Of a stretch of DNA of 64,000 nt, positions 8,371-17,487 are shown piece after piece. Position numbers and translations under genes: made by a program. The stretch lies in NCBI GenBank assembly GCA_038523925.1, contig JBCBIY010000005.1, forward strand, positions 62,001 through 126,000, in the 5' to 3' direction. The notes under the pieces are model-generated. The model saw only the letters and a program-made list of their open reading frames with translations. It was not told the DNA's origin and did not search any database. The number at the start of each line of letters is the position of its first letter. Within the stretch, counting starts at the first letter, position 1. The stretch comes from JBCBWG01 sp038523925. GTDB taxonomy: Bacteria; Pseudomonadota; Alphaproteobacteria; Rhizobiales; Hyphomicrobiaceae.

Positions 8371-9185
8371 CGCTGATCGACCACCATTGTCACCTCGACT
8401 TTCCGGAGCTTGAGGCTGATCGCGCGGGCATCTTGGAGCGCGCGGCGGCGGCGGGCGTTTGCGCGATGATCACGATCTCGACGCGGGTCAAACAGTTCGA
8501 TCGGCTGCGCGCGATCGTCGAAGCGCATGACAACATCTTCTGTTCGGTCGGCACGCATCCGCATTATGCAGACGAAGAGCTGGACGTGACGGCAGACCAT
8601 CTCATCCGGATGTCAGAGCATCCGAAGGTTGTCGCAATCGGTGAAGCGGGCCTCGACTATCACTACCAGCGGTCCAGCCCCGAGGGTCAGGCAGCAGGTT
8701 TCCGCACGCACATTGAGGCGGCCCGCGCCACCGGTCTGCCGCTTGAGATCCACGCGCGCGATGCCGACGCCGACACGATCGCGATCCTGGAAGACGAATA
8801 CGCAAAGGGCGCGTTCCCGGCGATCCTGCATTGCTTTACCGGCGGCGCCGAACTCGCCCGCCGCGCCGTCGCCCTCGGCCTCTATGTGTCGTTCACCGGT
8901 GTCGTAACGTTCAAGCGCAGCGACGCGCTGCGCGCGATCGCAAACGATGTTCCGCTCGAGCGCATCCTTATTGAAACTGATGCGCCATATCTCGCGCCTG
9001 TGCCGTATCGCGGCAAGCGCAACGAACCCTCCTATGTTGCGGAGACGGCGAAGGTACTCGCTGAAGCCCGGGGTTTGACAGCCGACGCGTTTGCGCAGGC
9101 GACGACCGACAACGTGATGCGGTTGTTTGCCAAACTGCCGCGCGATCTCGTCCCGGCCCAAGCCAGCGCAGAGGCCGGCGCATGA
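8367..9185 (+). CDS. TatD-family metal-dependent deoxyribonuclease
   Basis: 272 residues, TIM-barrel amidohydrolase fold. Metal-binding motifs are complete: HHCHLDF at the N-terminus, GEAGLDYHY, HARDAD, LHCFTGG and ETDAPYLAP. TatD proteins are 3'-5' exonucleases linked to DNA repair and D-tyrosyl/quality-control roles; YcfH is the closest E. coli type. The start is TTG, overlapping the metG stop by 3 bases. metG-tatD-MBL is a conserved alphaproteobacterial string. Confidence 0.92.
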   Translation: MTLIDHHCHLDFPELEADRAGILERAAAAGVCAMITISTRVKQFDRLRAIVEAHDNIFCSVGTHPHYADEELDVTADHLIRMSEHPKVVAIGEAGLDYHYQRSSPEGQAAGFRTHIEAARATGLPLEIHARDADADTIAILEDEYAKGAFPAILHCFTGGAELARRAVALGLYVSFTGVVTFKRSDALRAIANDVPLERILIETDAPYLAPVPYRGKRNEPSYVAETAKVLAEARGLTADAFAQATTDNVMRLFAKLPRDLVPAQASAEAGA

Positions 9186-9994
9186 GCCGCGCGCGCTTTA
9201 CGATCCTCGGCTGCGGCTCGTCCGGCGGCGTCCCGCGCATCGGCAACCAATGGGGCGCGTGCGACCCTGAGAACCCGAAGAACCGGCGCCGGCGCTGCGC
9301 CGCTCTCGTCGAACGGTTTGATGATCGCAGTCGCACAACCCGCGTCCTGGTCGATACCGGCCCAGACATCCGCGAGCAGCTCTTGGCAGCCCGCATCAAG
9401 GAACTCGACGCCGTCCTCTACACGCACGATCACGCAGACCACACCCACGGCATCGATGACCTGCGCGTGCTGGTCTACCTGATGAAGCGCAAGATCGATG
9501 CGTGGTTTGATGTTGAAACCGGCCAGAGCCTGCGCGACCGCTTCGGCTATTGCTTTGAGACGCCGGAGGGGCGGAGCTACCCGTCGATCCTGACCGGCAA
9601 CGTGCTGCGCCCTGGCGAGCCGATCCCGGTTGAAGGGGCGGGCGGTGCAATCACTGCACTGCCGGTCGAGCAGGAACACGGCAATCAGCCCTCGATTGGC
9701 TATCGCTTCGGGTCGCTTGCCTACTCACCCGACATTTCGGGGCTGAGCGATGAGTCAGTAGCGGCACTTGAAGGGCTCGATGTCTGGATCGTCGACTCGC
9801 TGCGCTACACGCCCCATCCGAGCCACTTCACGGTAAAGCAGGCGCTCGAGTGGATCGATCGCCTCAAGCCGAAGCGCGCGATCCTGACCCATTTGCACGT
9901 CGATCTCGACTACGAGGCGTTGCGCCGCGAACTGCCATCGCATGTGGAACCGGCCTACGACGGCATGGAGATCGCATTCGATCCAGATCGGTGA
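9182..9994 (+). CDS. MBL-fold metallohydrolase, PhnP-like
   Basis: 270 residues with a metallo-beta-lactamase fold. The two-metal site is visible: THDHADHTHGIDD and late histidines in THLHVDLDY. The N-terminus LGCGSSGGVPRIG is typical of the PhnP/phosphoribosyl cyclic phosphodiesterase branch. No C-P lyase genes are nearby, so a phosphonate role is unlikely; the conserved linkage to tatD suggests a nucleotide or cyclic phosphodiester substrate. Its start overlaps the tatD stop by 4 bases. Confidence 0.85.
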   Translation: MSRARFTILGCGSSGGVPRIGNQWGACDPENPKNRRRRCAALVERFDDRSRTTRVLVDTGPDIREQLLAARIKELDAVLYTHDHADHTHGIDDLRVLVYLMKRKIDAWFDVETGQSLRDRFGYCFETPEGRSYPSILTGNVLRPGEPIPVEGAGGAITALPVEQEHGNQPSIGYRFGSLAYSPDISGLSDESVAALEGLDVWIVDSLRYTPHPSHFTVKQALEWIDRLKPKRAILTHLHVDLDYEALRRELPSHVEPAYDGMEIAFDPDR

Positions 9995-10047
9995 TGGTGA
10001 GGGCAGCCGGGCCGTCGGTCATGTGATCCGCCGAGCCCGGACAAGCC

Positions 10048-10983
10048 TTAACGGCGCACGGTGCGCTGTCGCTTCCCGCGTCGGGTCCGCAGTTGCCTCT
10101 TCTTGAGCGCCAGCCATCGCCGGCAGCTTGGCCGGGCGAGGTTACAACGCACGCGGATGCGCGGCCGGGCGGGCCGGCGTTTGCCGGCGCGGCGAACGCG
10201 CTGTCCCTTTGGCAGCAACCCCGGCTTGATCTTGGTCTTTAAGTCCGGCGCGACCCGGATGTCGCGCGCAGCCCGCGCGATCAATTGCTTTGCCGTCAGC
10301 CGCGCCATGAACGGATTGGCGCGAATGACCGCCCGCCCGAGCACCGGGGCGACGGGATCGTCCAAGCGCATGGCGAGCACCCGGGACGCAGCGCCTGCGC
10401 CGAGCAAATATGCGAGGCGGAGGTTCGGAAACGTCGGCGCGTGACCGTCGGCTGCGAGGATCGCTGCGTTCTCCTTGGTGTAAGCTTCCGCAGCCTTCCG
10501 CGAGATCGCCCGGTCGGTGCGCAGCGCCAGCACTTCCGCCGTCGTCTTCCCCTCGATGTCTTTGGGGTAGTAGCGCTGCATCACGTCGATAAACGTCGAC
10601 TCGATGAATTGGAACGGTCCGGTCGCCGTCGACAACGGGTTCTTGGCGTTGTTGCGCCCGCCGCTTTCGGCAATCATCAAGCGGTCGAGGAAGACAGCCA
10701 TCGTGATTGTCTTGCCGTCGCTTTCCTTTGACGGCGGGGGCTTTGGCTTGGAGGCCTCGGGCTTAGCCTTATCCGATGCTGCAGGCTGCGCGTCGGAGCC
10801 ACCGGGGGCGACGCGCCCGGTTTTGACGGGACGCGTTTCAAGCGTCTTCGATTTCTGGACGGGCGTTGCGGGCTCTTGCGCTGCAGCCGCGTGCGCCGCA
10901 GCTCCAATGCTGATCGCGATCGCCAATACGGCTGTCGAATACCACACGGCTGAAAATACTCTTCCGACGCTCGCCAGCACCAT
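10048..10983 (-). CDS. lytic transglycosylase-like (SLT-fold) exported protein with basic tail
   Basis: 311 residues. A signal peptide (about residues 1-36) and a Pro/Lys-rich linker (about 37-90) precede an SLT/lysozyme-like domain with FLDRLMIAESGG, where the Glu would be catalytic, and TGPFQFIESTF. The last 60 residues are extremely rich in Arg and Lys, which is unusual and may bind anionic wall polymers or nucleic acid. It probably acts on peptidoglycan in the periplasm. It is a single gene, convergent to the MBL hydrolase and divergent from gatC. Confidence 0.75.
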   Translation of the reverse strand: MVLASVGRVFSAVWYSTAVLAIAISIGAAAHAAAAQEPATPVQKSKTLETRPVKTGRVAPGGSDAQPAASDKAKPEASKPKPPPSKESDGKTITMAVFLDRLMIAESGGRNNAKNPLSTATGPFQFIESTFIDVMQRYYPKDIEGKTTAEVLALRTDRAISRKAAEAYTKENAAILAADGHAPTFPNLRLAYLLGAGAASRVLAMRLDDPVAPVLGRAVIRANPFMARLTAKQLIARAARDIRVAPDLKTKIKPGLLPKGQRVRRAGKRRPARPRIRVRCNLARPSCRRWLALKKRQLRTRRGKRQRTVRR

Positions 10984-11183
10984 CCGCTAGCCCAGTGCCG
11001 CGGACGTTGCCTGCCGGGCGGTGTCGGGTCAACGGCTGACGGGCGTCTACGTTTAATCGGGTCTGGCGATATGCAGTCCGGCCTCTGAATGCCCAATCGT
11101 TTCGCGGCTGTTTCCCTGCGCTTGCCGATGCGCGCCGGACCCGTTAAGCCGCGTCGATCACAAGGTTAAACCGGAGCGCGGGC

Positions 11184-11471
11184 ATGCAGATCGACCAGGC
11201 GACCGTCAAGCGCATCGCGCGTCTCGCGCGGATCGAGATCAGCGAAGCCCAGGCCCAAAGCCTCGAGGGCGAGCTCAGCAATATTCTCGATTGGGTCGAG
11301 CAACTCGACGAGGTCGACACATCTGAGGTCGAGCCGATGACGCAGGTCGTGCCGATGGAGATGAAAAAGCGCGCCGACGGCGTCACCGACGGCGAGATCC
11401 CGGACCGCATCGTCGCCAACGCGCCCATGACCGATGACGACTTTTTTGTCGTCCCAAAGATCGTGGAATAG
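11184..11471 (+). CDS. gatC: Asp-tRNA(Asn)/Glu-tRNA(Gln) amidotransferase subunit C
   Basis: 95 residues, the usual size. The family opening VKRIARLARIEIS and the central WVEQLDEVDTSEVEPM region, which wraps around GatA, are clear. It stabilises the GatCAB complex that amidates mischarged Asp-tRNA(Asn) or Glu-tRNA(Gln). It lies 69 bp upstream of gatA. Confidence 0.96.
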   Translation: MQIDQATVKRIARLARIEISEAQAQSLEGELSNILDWVEQLDEVDTSEVEPMTQVVPMEMKKRADGVTDGEIPDRIVANAPMTDDDFFVVPKIVE

Positions 11472-11540
11472 CGCGCGGCGCTACTCCGCCGACGCCCGCC
11501 CGAAACCTCGCCTCTGCCTTTCAACGGACCGAACGAGACC

Positions 11541-13043
11541 GTGACAGATCTGACCAAGCTGACCCTGGCCGACGCGCGCGATGGCTTGCGCGACAAGTCG
11601 TTTTCCGCGCGCGAACTTTGCGATGCGCACCTTGCAGCCGTCGAAGCGGCAAACCCGGCGCTCAATGCCTTCATCGAGGTTACTTCTGAGACGGCGCGGG
11701 CCGAGGCTGACGCGAGTGACAAGAAGATCGCAGCCGGCGACGCCGGGCGGCTTGAGGGCCTGCCGATTGGCATCAAGGATCTGTTCGCGACACAGGGTGT
11801 GCACACGCAGGCGTGCAGCCACATCCTCGATGGGTTCAAGCCGGAGTATGAATCGTTCGTCACATCGCAGTTGCGCGGTGCCGGCGCGGTCATGCTTGGC
11901 AAGCTCAACATGGATGAGTTTGCCATGGGCTCGTCGAATGAGACGAGCTACTACGGGCCGGTGACCAGCCCATGGCGGCGGACAACGGCCGATGGCGCAA
12001 CTGATGATGCACCGCTGGTGCCGGGAGGGTCCTCCGGCGGGTCCGCCGCCGCGGTCGCAGCCAACCTTTGCCTCGCGGCAACCGCAACCGATACCGGCGG
12101 CTCGATCCGCCAACCGGCAGCGCTCACTGGCACGGTCGGCATCAAGCCAACCTACGGCCGCTGCTCGCGCTGGGGCATCGTGGCCTTCGCCTCGTCGCTG
12201 GATCAGGCCGGCCCGATCACGCGGACCGTCCGCGATAGCGCGATCCTGCTGCGCGATATGGCGGGCCACGATGCGCGGGACACAACGAGCGTTGATACGC
12301 CCGTGCCGGACTATGAGGCGGCGATTGGCGGCTCGGTGAAGGGGCTGCGCGTTGGCATCCCCAAACAATACCGCATCGACGGCATGAGCGCGGAGGCGGA
12401 AGCGCTGTGGCAGCAGGGCATCGCGTGGCTCGAAGCCGCCGGCATGACGACCCGCGAAATCGATCTGCCCCACACGAAGTACGCCCTGCCCGCCTACTAC
12501 ATCGTTGCGCCGGCTGAGGCCTCGTCGAACCTCGCGCGCTACGACGGCATGCGCTACGGCCTGCGCGTGGCAGGCGACGATCTCGTCAGCACCTACGAGA
12601 AGACCCGCGGCGCGGGCTTTGGTGCTGAGGTGAAACGGCGCGTCCTGATCGGGACGTACGTTCTCTCTGCCGGCTACTACGACGCCTATTACCTGAAGGC
12701 ACAAAAGGTGCGCTCGCTTATCAAGCGCGACTTTGATCAGGCGTGGGCGGACGTGGATGTCGTGTTGACGCCAACAACACCTTCGGCGGCGTTCGCTCAC
12801 GGAGAGAAAGCCGGTGACCCCATCGCGATGTACCTCGAGGACATCTTCACGGTGACGGCCAACATGGCCGGGCTACCAGGCATCTCGGTCCCAGGTGGGC
12901 TCTCGTCGAACGGGCTGCCCATGGGTCTGCAGGTCATTGGCAAGCCGTTCGATGAAGAGACGCTCTTTAAGGTCGGCGCGGTAATCGAGACCGAAGCGGG
13001 TCGGTTCGCGCCGTCCGAAGCCTGGTGGACACGCGGCAACTAA
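11541..13043 (+). CDS. gatA: Asp-tRNA(Asn)/Glu-tRNA(Gln) amidotransferase subunit A
   Basis: 500-residue amidase-signature enzyme that hydrolyses glutamine to supply ammonia to GatB. The catalytic Ser-cisSer-Lys triad is placed by GIKDLF (Lys), GGSSGGSAAAVA (cis-Ser) and DTGGSIRQPA (nucleophile Ser). The GTG start is inferred from family length. No gatB follows; a tandem repeat array does, so gatB must be elsewhere in the genome. Confidence 0.96.
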   Translation: MTDLTKLTLADARDGLRDKSFSARELCDAHLAAVEAANPALNAFIEVTSETARAEADASDKKIAAGDAGRLEGLPIGIKDLFATQGVHTQACSHILDGFKPEYESFVTSQLRGAGAVMLGKLNMDEFAMGSSNETSYYGPVTSPWRRTTADGATDDAPLVPGGSSGGSAAAVAANLCLAATATDTGGSIRQPAALTGTVGIKPTYGRCSRWGIVAFASSLDQAGPITRTVRDSAILLRDMAGHDARDTTSVDTPVPDYEAAIGGSVKGLRVGIPKQYRIDGMSAEAEALWQQGIAWLEAAGMTTREIDLPHTKYALPAYYIVAPAEASSNLARYDGMRYGLRVAGDDLVSTYEKTRGAGFGAEVKRRVLIGTYVLSAGYYDAYYLKAQKVRSLIKRDFDQAWADVDVVLTPTTPSAAFAHGEKAGDPIAMYLEDIFTVTANMAGLPGISVPGGLSSNGLPMGLQVIGKPFDEETLFKVGAVIETEAGRFAPSEAWWTRGN

Positions 13044-13059
13044 AGCGTTGGGTTTCTCT

Positions 13060-13375
13060 TTTTTGGTCCAACCGCGCTGCAGCGCGTTGGCACACGGGTC
13101 CGCCAGGACATCCGCTGCGGCGCGCGGCGCTAGCCGAAGGCCCGCTCCGTGCGCCTCGCTCACTTTTTTGGTCCAACCGCGCTGCAGCGCGTTGGCACAC
13201 GAGTCCGGCCGCCATCCGCTGCGGCGCGCTACGCTGGCCGAAGGCCCGCTCCGTGCACCTCGCTCACTTTTTTGGTCCAACCGCGCTGCCGCGCGTTGGC
13301 ACACGAGTCCGCCAGGACATCCGCTGCGGCGCGCTGCGCTGGCCGAAGGCCCGCTCCGTGCGCCTCGCTCTTTTC
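13060..13375. repeat. three ~105-bp GC-rich tandem repeats downstream of gatA
   Basis: Three units with starts 105 and 104 bp apart (GGTCC anchor at 13065, 13170 and 13274). Each opens with a T-run and a near-perfect 23-base palindrome centred on CGCGCTGCAGCGCG (CGCGCTGCCGCGCG in the third) and closes with a conserved stretch ending in GTGC(A/G)CCTCGCTC. All three frames are open on the plus strand, with Arg/Ala-rich translations typical of GC-rich repeats, so no gene is called. The rest of the 474-bp spacer (13044-13517) holds nothing recognisable. Confidence 0.85.
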
Positions 13376-13517
13376 TTTGTGGGGTTAGGGGCGGGGGCGG
13401 CCGGAGTACCTGTGACAAAGGCGGCGAGGGTCGCGTGACGGGGGCTTGGCGGACATGGTACGTGCTCACACAACGCGCAGGAGCGCGGCTCGATTGACGC
13501 AAGCGACGGGACGGCGA

Positions 13518-13862
13518 ATGGCCAAAGCACCGGCAGACTGTAAGGACATGGGTGACGTGCGCGTCGAGATCGACCGCCTCGATAAAGCGCTGGTCGCGCT
13601 CATCGCAGAGCGCTTCGGCTACGTCGAGCGCGCCTGGCAGATCAAGTCACAGGAAAATGCGGCTGCAAACGTACCATGGCGCAATCAACAAGTGATCGAT
13701 CGGGTCCGCGCCCAGGCTGAGGCCGACGGTGTGTCACCGGACCTCTGCGAGGCCCTGTGGCGGCAGATGATCGGCTGGTTCATCCAATACGAAGAACAGA
13801 AGATGCTTGCTGAGAACGAGGACGGGACCGACACGACGACCGGGACCGACAAGGGGGCCTGA
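13518..13862 (+). CDS. chorismate mutase, AroQ type
   Basis: 114 residues, all-helical AroQ fold. Expected active-site elements are present: an Arg in the first helix (VRVEIDRLD), IAERFGYVERAWQIKS with Arg and Lys, and a C-terminal Gln/Glu-containing helix. It converts chorismate to prephenate for Phe/Tyr synthesis. ATG at 13518 (MAKAPADC) is chosen; an in-frame start at 13446 would add 24 Arg-rich residues running back towards the repeats. Its TGA overlaps the start of the next small membrane protein. Confidence 0.85.
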   Translation: MAKAPADCKDMGDVRVEIDRLDKALVALIAERFGYVERAWQIKSQENAAANVPWRNQQVIDRVRAQAEADGVSPDLCEALWRQMIGWFIQYEEQKMLAENEDGTDTTTGTDKGA

Positions 13863-14155
13863 TGCTTGAGCTGACGCCGTTCGCGCCTATGAACGTTGTG
13901 CTGCTGGCCGTGCTCAATCCGGTCGTCGCGATCGTTGGCTTTATGATGGGCCGGACCGCCGATCAGTGGGGCAAGTGTATTATTGCGGGCTTTGCAGCAG
14001 CCCTCGCCGGCAGCGTCCTGCTGTGGTTCGCGGTGTTCTTTGGCCTGGTGCCGGCACGCGGGATCGGGGGCGAAGCCGGCGTGTTCGTCGTCTCGATCGT
14101 GGCCGGCACGATTTGGGCAACGCTGGCCTACGCGTTTCGCCGGCGGACTGAGTAA
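13862..14155 (+). CDS. small membrane protein, unknown function
   Basis: 97 residues with three predicted transmembrane segments (about 10-28, 38-60 and 68-88) and an FRRRTE end. The start overlaps the chorismate mutase stop (TGATG), so the two are likely co-translated. Nothing in it suggests an enzymatic role; it is not recognised as a named family. Confidence 0.7.
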   Translation: MLELTPFAPMNVVLLAVLNPVVAIVGFMMGRTADQWGKCIIAGFAAALAGSVLLWFAVFFGLVPARGIGGEAGVFVVSIVAGTIWATLAYAFRRRTE

Positions 14156-14194
14156 GCCGCCGGCACGCGCTTCAGGCCGAACGCCGTCGCAACG

Positions 14195-14821
14195 TCAGTT
14201 CGTTGTCGCGATGTTCGCAGCCGCCGTCGTCGTCGACGCCCGCACGGCCGGATCAAGCGCCATCCAAACCTGCGCGTTGAGGTACGACTGCCGCATCAGG
14301 TACCGGTAAGGCGTCTCGTGCCAGACGCGGACCTCATCGACCTTGTTGTCGAGGATGAAATCGCCTTGTGCGGTGCGCACGGTGAGCACCGCATGTCCGT
14401 CGCCGACTTCATCGCGCACAACCGTGATCAGCAGCGCATTGGCTGGCCAGCCCCGGCGGATGAGCACCTGCCGCTTCAGAAGCACATAGTCTTCGCAGTC
14501 GCCACGCGTGCGCGGCATCGTCCAGTATTCTTTAACGCCGAAAATCTCTTCGTCCGTCGCCGGTTCAATCGTGCGGTTGATCTGGCGGTTCACGCGGTCG
14601 AGTTCGGCGAGGCGATCGGGTGTGGCTGAAAACCGGCGTGCGGCTGGGCGCCCGGGACGACATGCCGACTGGTTCGACCGGCAGTATTCAACATAGCCAT
14701 AAGGAGGCGGCGCGGTCCCATAGATCCGCATGAAAGCCGACCCCGGACGATCATCGGCCAGTGCCGAACCGGAATACCAGACAAGCGTCGCCGCAAACGC
14801 AATCGCAACCCGAAACGCCAT
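14195..14821 (-). CDS. bacterial transglutaminase-like cysteine proteinase (BTLCP)
   Basis: 208 residues with a signal peptide (1-22). The papain-like triad is visible: Cys in TRGDCEDYV, His in GDGHAVLTV and Asp in FILDNKVDEV. In gammaproteobacteria the related LapG cleaves an adhesin under c-di-GMP control through LapD, but the alphaproteobacterial BTLCP group is often encoded without a LapD. A PilZ protein gene lies just upstream on the same strand, which makes a c-di-GMP link possible but unproven. Confidence 0.82.
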   Translation of the reverse strand: MAFRVAIAFAATLVWYSGSALADDRPGSAFMRIYGTAPPPYGYVEYCRSNQSACRPGRPAARRFSATPDRLAELDRVNRQINRTIEPATDEEIFGVKEYWTMPRTRGDCEDYVLLKRQVLIRRGWPANALLITVVRDEVGDGHAVLTVRTAQGDFILDNKVDEVRVWHETPYRYLMRQSYLNAQVWMALDPAVRASTTTAAANIATTN

Positions 14822-15000
14822 GACTCAACCCCACTGATACTTACGCCAGTCATCCCCAATACCCTCTGGGAGACGACCGAGAACTCGACAGACCTTTAGA
14901 AGGCCACAGAATTGGTTCGAAGGAGAGTGTGCCTTCGGTTTTGTGCACAGCCGCTGCACATGCGTGTCATTGACGCCAACACCATGTGGCGTGTTCGCCA

Positions 15001-15633
15001 TTAGCCGCGAAAGCCCGACCGCAATCCGGTTGGACGCTGAACGTCTACAAATTCGATCGCAAAACCGTCGGCATGATGGCGGACAACGCGGCCGCGAATG
15101 GTGCCAAGACGGATAATGTCGCCGCGCGCCGGGCGGGCGTGACACGTCACCGACGCGCCTGAGATGGAGATGTCGAGGACGGTGCAGGCAGCGACTTCGC
15201 CGTTCGCGAGTGTGACCTGACTTGGTTCTGCGTCGAGCACAAGGCGGTCGTGGCCGGGCCGGCGCTCTTCGATGCCCTCGAGGCTGTCGCGATTGATGAG
15301 CCACGTAAGCTGGGCCGCCAGCTTTTCGCGCCGGCGCGGGCTCGCGTTGATCGTCATCGCAAAGCCGTCGCTGAACTTGCGGAACACGGGCCCTTCAATC
15401 CGGCCGATGTGCTCGAAGTAGGCAATGATGTGCTCGCCGGGCGTCAGCTCGACCGGCGCGAACATGGCAGCGCCACCTACCGAGATGTCATTGAGACGGC
15501 AATTGAACTCAGACCGGTCAGCGCGCATGAAGCGGCCGATCAGATCAATCTTCACGCGGCGGTGAATGCGCCGATCCAGGGAAACGCGCGGTGCCAAAGG
15601 GTCGGACGGCGCGACATGGGCTGCGTGAGACAT
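15001..15633 (-). CDS. double PilZ-domain protein
   Basis: 210 residues with two tandem PilZ-like domains. The first has the RRIHRRVK arginine motif and NDISVGGAAM; the second has LDISISGASV. The RxxxR plus (D/N)xSxxG pair is the c-di-GMP-binding signature; the second domain lacks a clear arginine motif and may be structural. It likely couples c-di-GMP to envelope or motility targets. Start 15633 (MSHAAHV) is preferred to an upstream in-frame codon at 15714. Confidence 0.85.
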   Translation of the reverse strand: MSHAAHVAPSDPLAPRVSLDRRIHRRVKIDLIGRFMRADRSEFNCRLNDISVGGAAMFAPVELTPGEHIIAYFEHIGRIEGPVFRKFSDGFAMTINASPRRREKLAAQLTWLINRDSLEGIEERRPGHDRLVLDAEPSQVTLANGEVAACTVLDISISGASVTCHARPARGDIIRLGTIRGRVVRHHADGFAIEFVDVQRPTGLRSGFRG

Positions 15634-15825
15634 TGAAAACTCGCTCCAACACTGCGCGAAACCGCGCCTTAACCCTAAGTATCCGGGCCAAGTCTTAACG
15701 TTGTGCAAAGTCACGATCCGAAATCGGGACAGTGCAGGACGTGTGCTGTGGAGTTGAGGCGAGAAGTGTGAAGGCCGGGTAACGGGTCAGCTAAAGGGTG
15801 CAGCCGGCCGGCACCGATCCGCGCG

Positions 15826-16464
15826 CTAGTCGCTCAATCCGCCATCGTAGACACGGAACTGGCGACGGTCGGAGCGGACGATGCGCGCGCTCCTGATGTC
15901 GGCGGTGAACGGCGCCGGGGCCTGTGGGCCTTGCGGCTCGGTCGGCGTCACGTACTGCTCAAGGTTGGCGTCAGGCGTGATCATGCGGCTGGAGAGCAAC
16001 CGGTGGTTGGTCAGCGGCTCGCTGTTGAACCGGGTCTCGCTATAGGCCGCGCTGATCGCACCGAGGCAGCGGTCGACTTGATCGTTCGTGTGGACGAGCG
16101 GCATCAGCAGCATCTCGCAGGTGATGGTCTCACCGGACGGCGCCTCGCCTGCGAACTCAAACACGCCAAGCCGGCAATGCCGCGTAATCGCCGACAGCGC
16201 CTTCTCAAACGAGATGCGGTCGCCTTCCTCGTCCCAAAGCGGAAAGAATTCTTCACCGCGCAGTTCGTACCCAAAGATATCGCAGACATCGGTGCCCGCG
16301 AGGCGGAACCGGTAGGTCTCGAAATCCAGCCGCTCAAGGATAAGGGTCGAAGACAGGATATGGGAAATGCGCGCGGGCTCGATGTCGAACCGGCGGGGCG
16401 CAGGGCGGCCATCTCTGACCTCGTTCCAATAGGAATAGAGGGTCTGACTGGTGGTATGTTTCAT
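15826..16464 (-). CDS. PAS-domain protein (PAS_5 type), no output domain
   Basis: 212 residues. The core (about 5-160) fits the alphaproteobacterial stand-alone PAS_5 family: LYSYWNEVRDGR at the start, RISHILSSTLILERLD, and YRFRLAGTDVCDIFGYELRGEEF. No kinase, GGDEF or DNA-binding domain follows; about 50 variable C-terminal residues do. Such proteins are often expanded in Rhizobiales and are of unknown function. The upstream extension to 16707 is Arg/Pro-rich and rejected as coding. Confidence 0.8.
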   Translation of the reverse strand: MKHTTSQTLYSYWNEVRDGRPAPRRFDIEPARISHILSSTLILERLDFETYRFRLAGTDVCDIFGYELRGEEFFPLWDEEGDRISFEKALSAITRHCRLGVFEFAGEAPSGETITCEMLLMPLVHTNDQVDRCLGAISAAYSETRFNSEPLTNHRLLSSRMITPDANLEQYVTPTEPQGPQAPAPFTADIRSARIVRSDRRQFRVYDGGLSD

Positions 16465-16706
16465 GGTCCTGAGAGCCCCAGCGCGGCCGGTTGCTCCGGC
16501 TCGTCGGCTTTTGAGTGCGGGCGCGGGGTCGGTCCTCGCAGGATCGGGCCGCGCACGGTATAGCGGGGGGTCAGCACGTTCCATGCCATCGCGCCGACGC
16601 GCCGTTGCGACGCGCGCTGGCGAATGCGAGGGGGCCTTGAGCAAATCCCCGGAAGCGCAGATATCAGACGGGCGCCGGGCGATCTGGCACGTATCAGGAC
16701 CTGCCA

Positions 16707-17447
16707 ATGACGACCGACGCTCAGCACCAGCCGGTATTTAACGCCCCCGCGATCGTTATCCTTACCGCGGGCGGCCTGCTGCTCATCCACCTCGGCCTGA
16801 CGCTGCTGACGGAGGACGACCGGTATTGGCTGCAGCTCGCGCTCGGTGTCATCCCGGCGCGCTACGCAGATGTCGCGGTCGCATTGCCCGGCGGCGCGTG
16901 GTCGGCCTACGTCGCGCCGCTGACGCACATGGCAGTGCACGCGGACTGGACGCACGTCATCTTCAACGTCGCCTGGTTCGTCGCCTTCGGGACGATCATC
17001 GCCCGCCGTCTGAGCACGCTACGTTTCGTTTTGTTCTTCGTCATTACCGGCCTGTTCGGCGCGCTCGCGTTCGTCGCCAACAACTTCGGGCTCGCCTATC
17101 CGATGATCGGCGCGTCAGGCGCCATTGCGGGGCTGATGGGCGGCCTGCTCAGGCTCTTTCCGCTGATCGGGGCGTCGCCGCCGGGCGAGGACCGGACGTA
17201 CGGCATGGTGCACTACCCCATGCCGCCGCTCAGCTATGCGCTGCGCTTCCGTCCTGTGATCGGTGTCATCGTCGCCTTCCTCGTGATCAACCTCGTGTTC
17301 GCAACCGGCATCGCGTCTGAGTTCGCTGGCGAGATTGCCTGGGAGGCGCATCTTGGCGGGTTCGCAGCCGGCGTCTTCCTGTTCGGCCTCTTCGACCGCC
17401 CGCAGCCGGCGCCCGAGCCCTACGGCTACGAAGACGCAGACATGTGA
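16707..17447 (+). CDS. rhomboid-family intramembrane serine protease
   Basis: 246 residues, about six transmembrane segments. The catalytic Ser lies in PMIGASGAIAGLMGG and the His in EAHLGGFAAG, giving the Ser-His dyad; the HAD(W) element in helix 2 region (HADWTHVIFN) is also present. It cleaves transmembrane substrates within the bilayer; the substrate is unknown. It is transcribed away from the PAS gene. Confidence 0.92.
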   Translation: MTTDAQHQPVFNAPAIVILTAGGLLLIHLGLTLLTEDDRYWLQLALGVIPARYADVAVALPGGAWSAYVAPLTHMAVHADWTHVIFNVAWFVAFGTIIARRLSTLRFVLFFVITGLFGALAFVANNFGLAYPMIGASGAIAGLMGGLLRLFPLIGASPPGEDRTYGMVHYPMPPLSYALRFRPVIGVIVAFLVINLVFATGIASEFAGEIAWEAHLGGFAAGVFLFGLFDRPQPAPEPYGYEDADM

Positions 17448-17487
17448 GCCGGCGGCGAGGGGCGGGCAGGCACCTTCAGCGCGGCAA

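Noticed and set aside
11481..12800. 439-residue antisense frame over gatA
   Set aside because: Shadow of gatA codons; no ribosome site or motif.
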